Part shown: one piece after another, positions 16,138 through 24,013 of the stretch | How positions within the stretch are numbered: position 1 is the stretch's first letter | Layout of the letters: every line of letters begins with the position of its first letter | Source: an uncultured Chloroflexota bacterium | Lineage (GTDB): Bacteria; Chloroflexota; Anaerolineae; Anaerolineales; Anaerolineaceae | Assembly: GCA_902774215.1 (NCBI GenBank) | Contig: CACYHU010000065.1 | Coordinates: 1 to 32,449, forward strand | Length of the DNA: 32,449 nt | Direction of reading: 5' to 3' | Translations under genes and position numbers: made by a program | The notes under the pieces: model-generated | The model's input: only the letters and a program-made list of their open reading frames with translations | What the model was told of the DNA's origin: nothing | Database searches by the model: none

Positions 16138-18693
16138 TCATGATTTTCTATAAGGCGTATGCGCGAGCGGTAATTCCGTTCGGAATTTTCCATCGTATTT
16201 GTAATACGCCCCTGCAATAGCCGGTGCTGTAGGAATGCAGGTGATCTCCCCGATACCGATAGCACCGTATGCCATATTTGTTCCCTCTTTTTCAACAATG
16301 ATCGGATGAAGCTCCGGCACTTTGTCGGCCTTCATCAATCCCAGCGTTCCATATTTACTCAAAACGCTGCAATTTTCCACTTTGAAGGTTTCCGTCAGGG
16401 CGTAACCCATGCCCATAACGAGACCGCCTTCGATCTGCCCTTCCACACCAAGCGGGTTAACTGCCTTGCCGAGCCCGTGAGCACCGACCAGTTCTTTCAC
16501 GGTTCCGTCTTCATTCAGAATACAAACCTGTGTGGCATAACCGTACGCAACATGCGACACAGGATTCGGTTTATCACAGCCCATCGGATCTGTTTTGGCA
16601 AGATAGGCTCCATAGAATTCTTTCCCTTCAAGTTCTTCCAATGTGTGGGTCCTAAGGTTCTCTACGATCCTTTCCGCAGCCTGCCGTGCAGCTTCGCCGG
16701 TGACAAGCGTCTGACGGGAGCCTGAGCTGACACCGGAATCAGGACAGCTCAATGAGTTCGGAAAATGGTAGACAATTTTATCCATACCTATATGGAGCGT
16801 TTCTTCAAGGATCTGCAGCATGGTCGTAGCCAGCCCCTGCCCCATACATGTGGCACCTGAATAGAAATGTACCTTGCCGTCCTGAATCACGAGACGGACC
16901 CGTCCCCAGTCAGGAAGGCCGACGCCAACACCTGCATTTTTCATTGCGCAGGCAATACCGGCGTATTTGTTATTTTCATAAATATCTTTAACTGCTTCCA
17001 GGGTTTCCGCAAGGGACGTGGAATCATCAGCGATCTGCCCGTTCGGTAAAACCTGACCCGGACGGATCGCATTTCGATAACGAATCTCCCACGGAGAAAT
17101 ACCAACCATTTCAGCCAGAAGATCCAGATTCCTTTCGCTTGCGAAACAGGTCTGTGTCACACCAAAACCACGGAATGCTCCGGATGGCGGATTGTTGGTA
17201 TAAACGGCAGTTCCTTCGATATCGATTGTCTGATAGTTATAAGGCCCGGCTGCATGGGTACAGGCCCGCTGAAGAACCGGACCGCCTAAAGAAGCATATG
17301 CCCCGGTATCGGAAATTACCACAGCCTTAATCGCTGTAATGATCCCGTTTTTATCGCAGGCGGTTGTCATATCGATATACATCGGATGACGCTTGGGATG
17401 GATCAGCAGACTTTCCTTACGGGTCAGCTTTACCTTTACAGGACGTTTCAGTTTATAGGCGATCAGCGCCGCATGGTGCTGGACCGTCATATCTTCTTTC
17501 CCGCCAAAACCACCGCCAACGAATTTATTTTCAACGATGACTTTTTCCGGCGGCAAGCCCAGCATCAGCGCACATTCATGACTGGTCGTATGGGTAGACT
17601 GGTCGCTGGAATATATAAATACGCCATCCCCGTCAAAGGGAAATGCGACTGCAGTTTCAGGCTCGAGAAAAGCGTGTTCTGTGAAAGGAGTCTCGTAATG
17701 ACGGGTCACTTTAAATTCTGATGCAGTGATGGTTTCTTCCGCATTTCCCCGGATAAGGTGTTCATGTGCCTGGATATTCCCGTCACGATGAACCAGAGGC
17801 GCGTCTTTCTGAAGCCCTTTGAGAGCAGAGTCAACAAAAGGAAGCTCCTCATATTCCACTTCTACCAGTTGTACAGCCTGATCTGCGATCGCCTGTGTTT
17901 CAGCTGCGACCAATGCGACCGCATCACCGAGATAATGAGTGATCATTCCGACAGGGATCATCGTGTCCCAGTCATGTTTGATGTGGCCGATTTTATTTTC
18001 TCCGGGAATATCATCTGCTGTAAAAACTGCAAGAACTCCGGGCAAGGCTTTTGCTTTTTCTGTATTGATGGAAAGTACGCGTGCCCGCGGATATGCAGAA
18101 CGTACAGCTTTTCCGTAAATCATCCCATCGAGATAAATATCATCAGAAAACTGTGCCCTGCCCAGTACTTTATCCTTTGCATCGATCCGTTTGATCCGAT
18201 CGCCCATTTTTCCTTCCGGATCGTCTTCGGAAACCGGAAGGTTTTCGCGGAGCATTTTTGCACTCAACAGGATCCCGTCAATGATTTTCCGATATCCTGT
18301 GCATCTGCAAATGTTGTTGCGAATTGCAAAGGCAGCCTCAGTACGTGTGGGATCCGGATTCTGATCTATCAAAGCTTTTGCGGAGATCACCATTCCGGGT
18401 ATACAGAATCCACACTGAACTGCGCCGCAAACAGCGAATGCATAAGAGAATACTTCTTTTTCCCTATCAGAAAGTCCTTCGACTGTCAGAATCTCTTTCC
18501 CGTCCATCCTTGTGACTTGCTGCACACAGCATTTCGTTGGTTTTCCGTCGATCAATATCGTACAGGTCCCGCAAGCTCCTTCACTGCATCCATCCTTTAC
18601 CGAAGTCAGATGAAGATCATCACGCAGGAATCGGATAAGCGTTTTTGCCTCGTCACATTGATAAGTTTTTCCGTTTACCTTCAATGTTGCCAT
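16138..18693 (-). CDS. xdhD: Selenium-dependent molybdenum hydroxylase, XdhD-type xanthine/purine hydroxylase (2Fe-2S + Mo domains fused)
   Basis: The 851-residue enzyme fuses the iron-sulfur and molybdopterin parts of xanthine-dehydrogenase-type hydroxylases and lacks the FAD domain, as XdhD does. The first 2Fe-2S cluster uses C36, C41, C44 and a Cys at 55/56 (CSEGACGTC). The second uses C94, C97, C129 and C131 (CGFCIPG, CRCTGYR). The Mo domain starts near residue 165 and includes GGGFGGKEDMT, SGAFRGFG and the likely catalytic Glu in IGIGEITCIPTAPA. The ATG at 18693 is chosen because GGAG lies five bases upstream; a GTG two codons earlier overlaps that site. It heads the operon xdhD-ssnA-ygfK. 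Selenium dependence is inferred from family and context, because selD, yqeB and yqeC are not in the window. Confidence 0.92.
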   Translation of the reverse strand: MATLKVNGKTYQCDEAKTLIRFLRDDLHLTSVKDGCSEGACGTCTILIDGKPTKCCVQQVTRMDGKEILTVEGLSDREKEVFSYAFAVCGAVQCGFCIPGMVISAKALIDQNPDPTRTEAAFAIRNNICRCTGYRKIIDGILLSAKMLRENLPVSEDDPEGKMGDRIKRIDAKDKVLGRAQFSDDIYLDGMIYGKAVRSAYPRARVLSINTEKAKALPGVLAVFTADDIPGENKIGHIKHDWDTMIPVGMITHYLGDAVALVAAETQAIADQAVQLVEVEYEELPFVDSALKGLQKDAPLVHRDGNIQAHEHLIRGNAEETITASEFKVTRHYETPFTEHAFLEPETAVAFPFDGDGVFIYSSDQSTHTTSHECALMLGLPPEKVIVENKFVGGGFGGKEDMTVQHHAALIAYKLKRPVKVKLTRKESLLIHPKRHPMYIDMTTACDKNGIITAIKAVVISDTGAYASLGGPVLQRACTHAAGPYNYQTIDIEGTAVYTNNPPSGAFRGFGVTQTCFASERNLDLLAEMVGISPWEIRYRNAIRPGQVLPNGQIADDSTSLAETLEAVKDIYENNKYAGIACAMKNAGVGVGLPDWGRVRLVIQDGKVHFYSGATCMGQGLATTMLQILEETLHIGMDKIVYHFPNSLSCPDSGVSSGSRQTLVTGEAARQAAERIVENLRTHTLEELEGKEFYGAYLAKTDPMGCDKPNPVSHVAYGYATQVCILNEDGTVKELVGAHGLGKAVNPLGVEGQIEGGLVMGMGYALTETFKVENCSVLSKYGTLGLMKADKVPELHPIIVEKEGTNMAYGAIGIGEITCIPTAPAIAGAYYKYDGKFRTELPLAHTPYRKS

Positions 18694-18707
18694 GGTCACT
18701 CCGGATA

Positions 18708-18749
18708 ATAAAAAAACTCAACAGACCAAATTATGGTTTTATTGAGTTT
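18708..18749 (-). terminator. Terminator-like hairpin in the xdhD leader (possible attenuator)
   Basis: On the minus strand AAACTCAA and TTGAGTTT (18742-18749 and 18714-18721) enclose a smaller ACCA/TGGT hairpin and are followed by a run of Ts, 15-25 bases before the xdhD ATG. A terminator between a promoter and its own gene implies conditional read-through. Confidence 0.65.
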
Positions 18750-18849
18750 CAGATTTTTTATATTTGCTGCCATCATTTGAATACCCCCAGACCGGCGGCA
18801 CTTTTCGATGGATTTTGCCAACGCCAACGATGGATTCGTCGACCTCCGT
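18750..18849 (-). promoter_or_regulatory. Structured 5' leader of the xdhD operon, candidate riboswitch or attenuator
   Basis: Between the promoter and the terminator-like hairpin the minus-strand RNA can fold CGACGA with UCGUUG around a five-base loop, and GGC-GUU-GGCA with UGCC-GCC across a second copy of the AUCCAUCG repeat. The octamer ATCCATCG occurs twice, 23 bases apart. No Rfam class is recognised with confidence. Similarity to the ZTP and Moco aptamers was considered and is not convincing. A small frame inside it is unlikely to be coding. Confidence 0.45.
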
Positions 18850-18855
18850 ATTCTT

Positions 18856-18884
18856 ATTTTATCAATTTCTTCCTTGTCTGACAA
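18856..18884 (-). promoter_or_regulatory. Promoter of the xdhD-ssnA-ygfK operon
   Basis: On the minus strand TTGTCA (18879-18884) and TAAAAT (18856-18861) are separated by exactly 17 bases, each one mismatch from the sigma-70 consensus. Transcription would start near 18849, about 155 bases before the xdhD ATG. Confidence 0.7.
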
Positions 18885-18950
18885 TATTTTTTTGTCTGCA
18901 AAAAATCACATTTATGATATGACAGATTCACTATTTATATAATGAAACTT

Positions 18951-19490
18951 TCAGTTATCATATCTGCCGATATCGGGATTGAGATTATTTATTCCGAAAG
19001 TACAGCGGCAGGCACCGTCTTTGTAAAATCCGGTCAGTTCCTCACGTCCTGTTACAAGATTCCAACAAAGGCAAAGGTCGCTGTTTTCATTGATCCCCAT
19101 ACGTTCTTCATTGGAATAACGGCTCACATCCTGCCCGTCAAAAATACCTAAAGCTTTTCTGCCTATACCGCATATCGGATTTGCACTTATGCAATTATAA
19201 ATGGACCAAAGATCCATTGGATAAACCAGCCGGACATCCTTTATCAGTGTATTTGCATCAATTATCTTTTGAGCCAAAAGAGTCATATGCTCCTTATACA
19301 ATGCATTATCGTGACTGCAAAGATCATCATCGATAATCATCGGAAGATTTCTGATTTCCCTCATGATCACATCAACCTTCCTCATTTTTGCCTCGGTTTC
19401 TTTATCCCAGATATCTTTTTCCGAAAAACAGGAACAGAAACTGATCAATAAGCAAATTATAGAAATTATGAATATATAAATCTTTTTCAT
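18951..19490 (-). CDS. Uncharacterised Cys-rich lipoprotein
   Basis: The 179-residue product starts with a lipoprotein signal peptide (MKKIYIFIISIICLLISFC, then SC) containing a plausible lipobox around the Cys at 19 or 21. The mature part has about six more Cys residues (DDDLCSH, YNCISANPICGIG, DLCLCWNLV, GACRCTFG), which suggests disulfides or metal binding outside the cytoplasm. GGAG lies five bases before the ATG. It is a single gene between TatD and the xdhD operon, on the same strand. No family is recognised. Confidence 0.7.
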   Translation of the reverse strand: MKKIYIFIISIICLLISFCSCFSEKDIWDKETEAKMRKVDVIMREIRNLPMIIDDDLCSHDNALYKEHMTLLAQKIIDANTLIKDVRLVYPMDLWSIYNCISANPICGIGRKALGIFDGQDVSRYSNEERMGINENSDLCLCWNLVTGREELTGFYKDGACRCTFGINNLNPDIGRYDN

Positions 19491-19568
19491 CTCAGCTCCA
19501 ACAAAAAGTATTTTGCATTTTATTTGATATTTTCAGATAAATATTTTTCGAAACCAGATATATTTTTA

Positions 19569-20342
19569 TCAAAAAATCCTGAAAAAATCAAGTCCGTTTT
19601 CGGTTGTCTGTTTATCAGACTCCTCAAATGAAATTCCTTTCACTTCAGAAATTTTTGCAAGTGTCAAAGCTGCATATGAAGGTTCGTTGCGTTCCCCGCG
19701 ATGGGGGATCGGGCTCAGGTAAGGGCAATCTGTTTCCAGCAGAATTGAATCCGGCGGTACAGCCTTCAGAATTTCAATACGCCGCTCATTTTTCTTCTTA
19801 TAGGTATACGGGCCTCCGATACCAATTTTCATTCCCAGTTCCACAGCAGCTATCGCTTCCGTATAGGTTTCATCAAAGGCATGAAATACACCTGTACGAC
19901 CATGTCCGTTCTTCAGCCAGGAAGAGAGTATCGGCCACAGGTCATCATAAGCATTGCGGCAATGAATGATAACCGGTAGGCCAAGGTCAGCAGCTATTTC
20001 CAGCTGCATGCCAAAGACTTCCCGCTGTTTTTCATGCGGACAGTATTCACGATAGTAATCCATTCCTATTTCGCCAATCGCTTTGCACTTTGTGTGTTTC
20101 GTATTTTCGATGACTCCCTCTGCCCAATTTGAAACCAGGTCAGCCGCGTTATTCGGGTGAATGCCTGATGCGAAATAGATTTCATCATTTTGTTCGCATA
20201 TATCTATAATTTTTGTCATTGAAGATAATTCGATCCCCGGTATCATAAAATACTGGAAGCCCGTGTTTTTCGCTCTCAGGATTATTTCATCGCGGTCCAA
20301 GTCAAAATCAGACAAATCTAAATGACAGTGAGTATCAAACAT
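19569..20342 (-). CDS. tatD: TatD-family metal-dependent deoxyribonuclease
   Basis: A 257-residue TIM-barrel amidohydrolase-type nuclease, associated with DNA repair and oxidative damage in other bacteria. Metal ligands are in order: the HCH of FDTHCHLDLSD, Glu in AIGEIGMDYY, His in VIIHCRN, His in GVFHAFDE and Asp in LETDCPYLSPIPHRGERN. The start is placed at the ATG at 20342, just before the conserved FDTHCHL and with AAGG about ten bases upstream. A TTG seven codons earlier is less likely. It follows topA across a strong terminator, so it is probably transcribed separately. Confidence 0.93.
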   Translation of the reverse strand: MFDTHCHLDLSDFDLDRDEIILRAKNTGFQYFMIPGIELSSMTKIIDICEQNDEIYFASGIHPNNAADLVSNWAEGVIENTKHTKCKAIGEIGMDYYREYCPHEKQREVFGMQLEIAADLGLPVIIHCRNAYDDLWPILSSWLKNGHGRTGVFHAFDETYTEAIAAVELGMKIGIGGPYTYKKKNERRIEILKAVPPDSILLETDCPYLSPIPHRGERNEPSYAALTLAKISEVKGISFEESDKQTTENGLDFFRIF

Positions 20343-20436
20343 TATGCAGCAGCCTTTATCCAAGAATGATCAATATTTCGAAATATATTTTAACCCGCAC
20401 AACTGATATTTTTAAAGCATATTACAAAGCGGTATG

Positions 20437-20479
20437 CGAAAACAAAAAACTGACGAAGTCCGCCAGTTTTTTGTTTTCG
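20437..20479. terminator. Strong bidirectional terminator after topA
   Basis: CGAAAACAAAAAACTG (20437-20452) and its exact complement (20464-20479) form a perfect 16-bp inverted repeat around 11 bases, with A/T tracts on both sides. It lies 11 bases after the topA stop. Confidence 0.88.
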
Positions 20480-20489
20480 TCTATACGAA

Positions 20490-22226
20490 TTATTCTTTAT
20501 CTGTCTCTTCAATCTGTATTTTATGTTTACAGCTCTCATTCGTACATTGTGCGGTGTTTTTCCCTGTAATCACCATCAGTTTTCCGCAAACCGGACAGGG
20601 CTGACTGATGGGACGGTTCCATTCTGCAAAATCACATGCCGGGTAATTTTGGCAGCCATAAAATATTTTTCCACGGTGGGTCCTCTTTACAATAAGGTCA
20701 CCACCGCATTTCGGACAGGCTACGCCAATTTTTTCAACAGGTTTTTGTAATTTTTCTGTATAGCGGCAGTTCGGATATCCGCTGCAGGAGATAAATTTGC
20801 CAAAACGTCCCTGCCGATAAACCAACGGATTTCCGCAATCCGGGCAGTCACGTCCTACCGGTTCCGGCTCGGCCTTCGGTAATTCAGGCATGTTTTCTTT
20901 TGCTTTTTCAAGCTCCGGCTGAAATGTATCATAAAACTGGCGGATCACGTCTACCCAGGGTTTTTCACCTTCGGCGATCTGGTCAAGTTCATTTTCCAAT
21001 TGGGATGTAAAGCCGACATCCATGATCTCATCAAAATGACCGGAAAGCAAATCGTTTACGGTAAATCCGATTTCGGTCGGTACCAGATGACGTTTTTCCA
21101 CATTTACATAATTACGTCCTTCAATCGTGGAAATAATAGATGCGTACGTCGATGGCCGTCCGATCCCGTTTTCTTCCATAGCACGTACCAGCGCGGCTTC
21201 GGTATACCGGCTTGGCGGCTGTGTAAAATGCTGATCTGGAATCAGTTTCTTCAGATTTTGTTTCTGTCCTTCCGAGAGCCCGTTCGGGAAAATCGTATTT
21301 TCCTCTTCTTCCCTGCTGTCTTCATCCTTAATGTCAGCATAGATGATCAGAAAACCGGGAAATATCACTTTCTGTCCTGAAGCACGGAACAGATAATGAT
21401 TTGTTTTAACTGCTTCAACCTCAACAGTTTCGGTTTTATAGCGCGCATCGGCCATTTGTGATGCAATGAAACGCTGCCATATCAACTGATAAAGACGATA
21501 TTGATCCTTGTCAAGATATTCTTTCACTTTATCAGGTACGCGCAGTACACTGGTAGGTCTGACTGCCTCGTGAGCTTCCTGCGCCCCTTTGGCTTTTTTC
21601 GTATAAACGGGCGGTTTTTCCGGAACAAATGCCTGACCATGCACTGCAGAAATATATTTTTTTGCTTCAGCCTGGGCAACGGGTGATATATTCGTCGAGT
21701 CGGTTCTCATATAGGTGATCAAACCGACACTCCCCTCATCCCCGACAGGCAAACCTTCATAAAGCTGCTGGGCAATCATCATCGTCTTTTTTGACGAAAA
21801 ACCAAGCCGGCGGGAAGCTTCCTGCTGCAAGGTTGATGTTGTAAACGGAGGATATGGGCGGCGTTTCTTTTCACCCTCTTTTATTGAAATAATCTTATAA
21901 ACCGCGGCTTTCAGATTGTCAAGGTGTTCTTTTACCTGCTGCTCATTATTAAGCTCCGGATCCTTTTTATTTATTTTTGCCAACTGGGTAATATAGGATT
22001 CTTTCCCGTTTTCAGGAATAAGTTCAGCTTTTATCGTCCAGTACTCACGGGGAACAAAATTCTGTATTTCCCGCTCCCGGTCAACAACAAGTTTTAGCGC
22101 AACTGATTGTACTCGGCCGGCAGAGAGATTACGCTGATGAACCTTTTTCATGAGCAGCGGGCTGAGACTGTATCCGACCAGACGATCGAGCACACGCCGT
22201 GCCTGCTGGGCATCCACCAAATCCAT
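20490..22226 (-). CDS. topA: DNA topoisomerase I, C-terminal fragment (frame continues to about 22328)
   Basis: This frame holds the body of type IA topoisomerase: MDLVDAQQARRVLDRLVGY, SAGRVQSVALKLV, the active-site Tyr in GIGRPSTYASIIST, and three C-terminal zinc-ribbon repeats (CPDCGNPL...CSGYPNC, CPKCGGDL...CQNYPAC, CPVCGKL...CTNESC). The same frame stays open upstream of the first ATG to about 22328 and reads EAANIDPKKSERVVFHEITE, which is ordinary TopA sequence. The annotated ATG is therefore internal and not a true start. The N-terminal part of the protein lies in another frame at 22312-22866. Together they are a broken topA (see findings). A strong terminator follows. Confidence 0.88.
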   Translation of the reverse strand: MDLVDAQQARRVLDRLVGYSLSPLLMKKVHQRNLSAGRVQSVALKLVVDREREIQNFVPREYWTIKAELIPENGKESYITQLAKINKKDPELNNEQQVKEHLDNLKAAVYKIISIKEGEKKRRPYPPFTTSTLQQEASRRLGFSSKKTMMIAQQLYEGLPVGDEGSVGLITYMRTDSTNISPVAQAEAKKYISAVHGQAFVPEKPPVYTKKAKGAQEAHEAVRPTSVLRVPDKVKEYLDKDQYRLYQLIWQRFIASQMADARYKTETVEVEAVKTNHYLFRASGQKVIFPGFLIIYADIKDEDSREEEENTIFPNGLSEGQKQNLKKLIPDQHFTQPPSRYTEAALVRAMEENGIGRPSTYASIISTIEGRNYVNVEKRHLVPTEIGFTVNDLLSGHFDEIMDVGFTSQLENELDQIAEGEKPWVDVIRQFYDTFQPELEKAKENMPELPKAEPEPVGRDCPDCGNPLVYRQGRFGKFISCSGYPNCRYTEKLQKPVEKIGVACPKCGGDLIVKRTHRGKIFYGCQNYPACDFAEWNRPISQPCPVCGKLMVITGKNTAQCTNESCKHKIQIEETDKE

Positions 22227-22311
22227 ATTGACTTTTCCCGGATGGCTGAATGCTTCATTAATTGCGGGTTCGGTTATTTCATGAAAAACGACCCGTTCGG
22301 ATTTTTTCGGA

Positions 22312-22866
22312 TCAATATTGGCAGCTTCCTGTTGCGAGGTACACTTTCTTCGCGCCGGAAGAAAGGTCAGTCAATTCCTGAACAAGTTCCTTTTTCTCTT
22401 TCGGTACATAGTATTTCGGGGCAAAATTATGCTCGACATCGATCGACATGGTGTATTTATTTAAATCACGAACATGTCCGACAGATGCACGGACAACATA
22501 GTCTTTGCCTAAAAAACGTCCTACAGTCCGGGCTTTTGCCGGTGATTCCACGATCACAAGACTTTGATTTTTACCGATATGAGCACCGGAAAATTTTTTT
22601 GCCGGTGCTTTTGATCCGGTTGTTTTTGTTGATTTACCGGTCTTTTTTGCGGAAGATGATGTTTTTTTTGCTGCCGGTTTTGCGGTTTTCTTTTCGACAA
22701 CCGGTTTTTCAAGACCATCATGCTCCGGTGTTTTACCCATTTTAATAATATTTGTCCCGCATACCGGGCAGACTCCACGGGTCATTGGTGTCCCGGTTGA
22801 AGTAAAAGTCGGGAATGGATCCATCATTTCCCGCTTTTCTCTGCATTTCATACAATATGCTTCCAA
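22312..22866 (-). CDS. topA: DNA topoisomerase I, N-terminal fragment with zinc-ribbon (DUF5679-like) extension
   Basis: Residues 1-42 form a small zinc-ribbon-like domain (C5, C8, C33, C36; EAYCMKCREKREM, GVCPVCGTNI). A Lys/Ala/Thr-rich linker follows at about 55-95, then the TOPRIM start of TopA (SLVIVESPAKARTVGRFLG, VRASVGHVRDL, HNFAPKYYVP). The frame reaches KKVYLAT at about 22330 and then ends within six unrelated residues, where the family continues with the DxDREGE motif. The start is TTG, supported by AGGAG nine bases upstream and by the first Cys pair; the next ATG would lose C5. ManC lies 18 bases upstream. Confidence 0.85.
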   Translation of the reverse strand: MEAYCMKCREKREMMDPFPTFTSTGTPMTRGVCPVCGTNIIKMGKTPEHDGLEKPVVEKKTAKPAAKKTSSSAKKTGKSTKTTGSKAPAKKFSGAHIGKNQSLVIVESPAKARTVGRFLGKDYVVRASVGHVRDLNKYTMSIDVEHNFAPKYYVPKEKKELVQELTDLSSGAKKVYLATGSCQY

Positions 22867-22884
22867 TGAATTGTTCTCCTCTCT

Positions 22885-24003
22885 TTACAGATACAATTCC
22901 AGATCGTGATCTTTCAGATATTGTACAATTTCTTTAACACGCTGTGTGTCTTTTTTCGGACAAACCATCACTGCTTTATCCGTTTCTACGATCACAACAT
23001 CCTTCATTCCAACTGTGATTATCATTTTATCTTTGTTTTCCGAACAGGATAAAACTCCATTCGAATCTAAGTGGAGTGAACGGCAATTTATATGGATATT
23101 GCCATTTTCATCTTCATCCAAAACGTCGTAAATGGATTCCCAGGAACCAATGTCATTCCATCCAAGCCCTTTTGCAGGAAGTACAACAACGTCATTGGCT
23201 TTTTCCATTACCCCGTAATCTATCGTCTGAGGATAGATGACCGGCCAAATCTCACTGACCACTGTGTCATATTCAGGTGTTCCTATTGTCGGATAAATGA
23301 CCATCAATTTTTCATAAAGGTCAGGTAGATTTGTTTTTATTTCTGCTAAAATACGGTCAGCACGCCAGATAAACATACCGGAATTCCACGAATAGTTGCC
23401 TGAGGACAGAAAGGCTTCAGCAGTGTCTCTGTCCGGTTTTTCACAGAAACGTATCACCTTATGAACCGGGTTTGCGCCTTTGATTTCAAGTTGTTCACCC
23501 TGTTCAATATATCCCATTCCGGTAGAAGGAAAAGTCGGTTCAATTCCTAATGTGACCAAATGGCCTTTGTCAGCTTCCAAAAAAGCAGTTTCCAGCAAGC
23601 TTCTGAAATATTCAACATTTCGAATAAAATGATCAGCTGTCAGGATCGCCATAACAGCATCCTTATTTCTCGAAAGCAGCTGAATTGCAGCCATTCCGAC
23701 AACGGAAGCAGTTCCTCTGGGCATTGGTTCAAGAATATAATTTTCGTGACAGATTTCATTGGCCTGGTTTTCCAGCTTTTCGGCCTGTTCAGCAGTCGTG
23801 ATCACCAGCATATGATCCGTATTTATCATATCTTTGATCCTGTCAAGCGTAATCTGGAACATGGATCGTTCACCGACAATGCGCAGCATTTGCTTCGTCT
23901 GCCCTTTATGGGACCATGGCCAAAGACGCGTTCCGCCGCCTCCTGCCATAATGACTGCATAAAACCGATCCTGATCATGTTTTGTCAGAAATTTTGCGGG
24001 CAT
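22885..24003 (-). CDS. manC: Mannose-1-phosphate guanylyltransferase
   Basis: The enzyme makes GDP-mannose from mannose-1-phosphate and GTP for cell-surface glycans. The 372-residue protein shows the nucleotidyltransferase signature YAVIMAGGGGTRLWPWS with the Lys of TKQML, ILTADHFI, GYIEQG, FCEKPD and NSGMFIWRAD. It ends after the left-handed helix region and lacks the C-terminal mannose-6-phosphate isomerase domain, so it is the short monofunctional type. AGGAGG lies upstream of the ATG. It lies between dprA (10-base gap) and topA (18-base gap). Confidence 0.94.
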   Translation of the reverse strand: MPAKFLTKHDQDRFYAVIMAGGGGTRLWPWSHKGQTKQMLRIVGERSMFQITLDRIKDMINTDHMLVITTAEQAEKLENQANEICHENYILEPMPRGTASVVGMAAIQLLSRNKDAVMAILTADHFIRNVEYFRSLLETAFLEADKGHLVTLGIEPTFPSTGMGYIEQGEQLEIKGANPVHKVIRFCEKPDRDTAEAFLSSGNYSWNSGMFIWRADRILAEIKTNLPDLYEKLMVIYPTIGTPEYDTVVSEIWPVIYPQTIDYGVMEKANDVVVLPAKGLGWNDIGSWESIYDVLDEDENGNIHINCRSLHLDSNGVLSCSENKDKMIITVGMKDVVIVETDKAVMVCPKKDTQRVKEIVQYLKDHDLELYL

Positions 24004-24013
24004 TTACGACCTC

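Noticed and set aside
17758..18708. Long plus-strand open frame opposite xdhD
   Set aside because: It is a shadow of the XdhD coding sequence, with Cys/Phe/Ile-rich antisense composition.
18750..18849. ZTP or Moco riboswitch in the xdhD leader
   Set aside because: A UGGCG and a GCCGCC segment recall the ZTP aptamer, but the conserved core does not match. The Moco consensus is absent.
18696..18884. 62-codon minus-strand frame in the xdhD leader
   Set aside because: It covers the promoter, the structured leader and the terminator hairpin, so it is most likely chance. A leader peptide is not excluded.
20343..20363. TTG start at 20363 for TatD
   Set aside because: The ATG at 20342 directly precedes the conserved FDTHCHL motif and has AAGG upstream.
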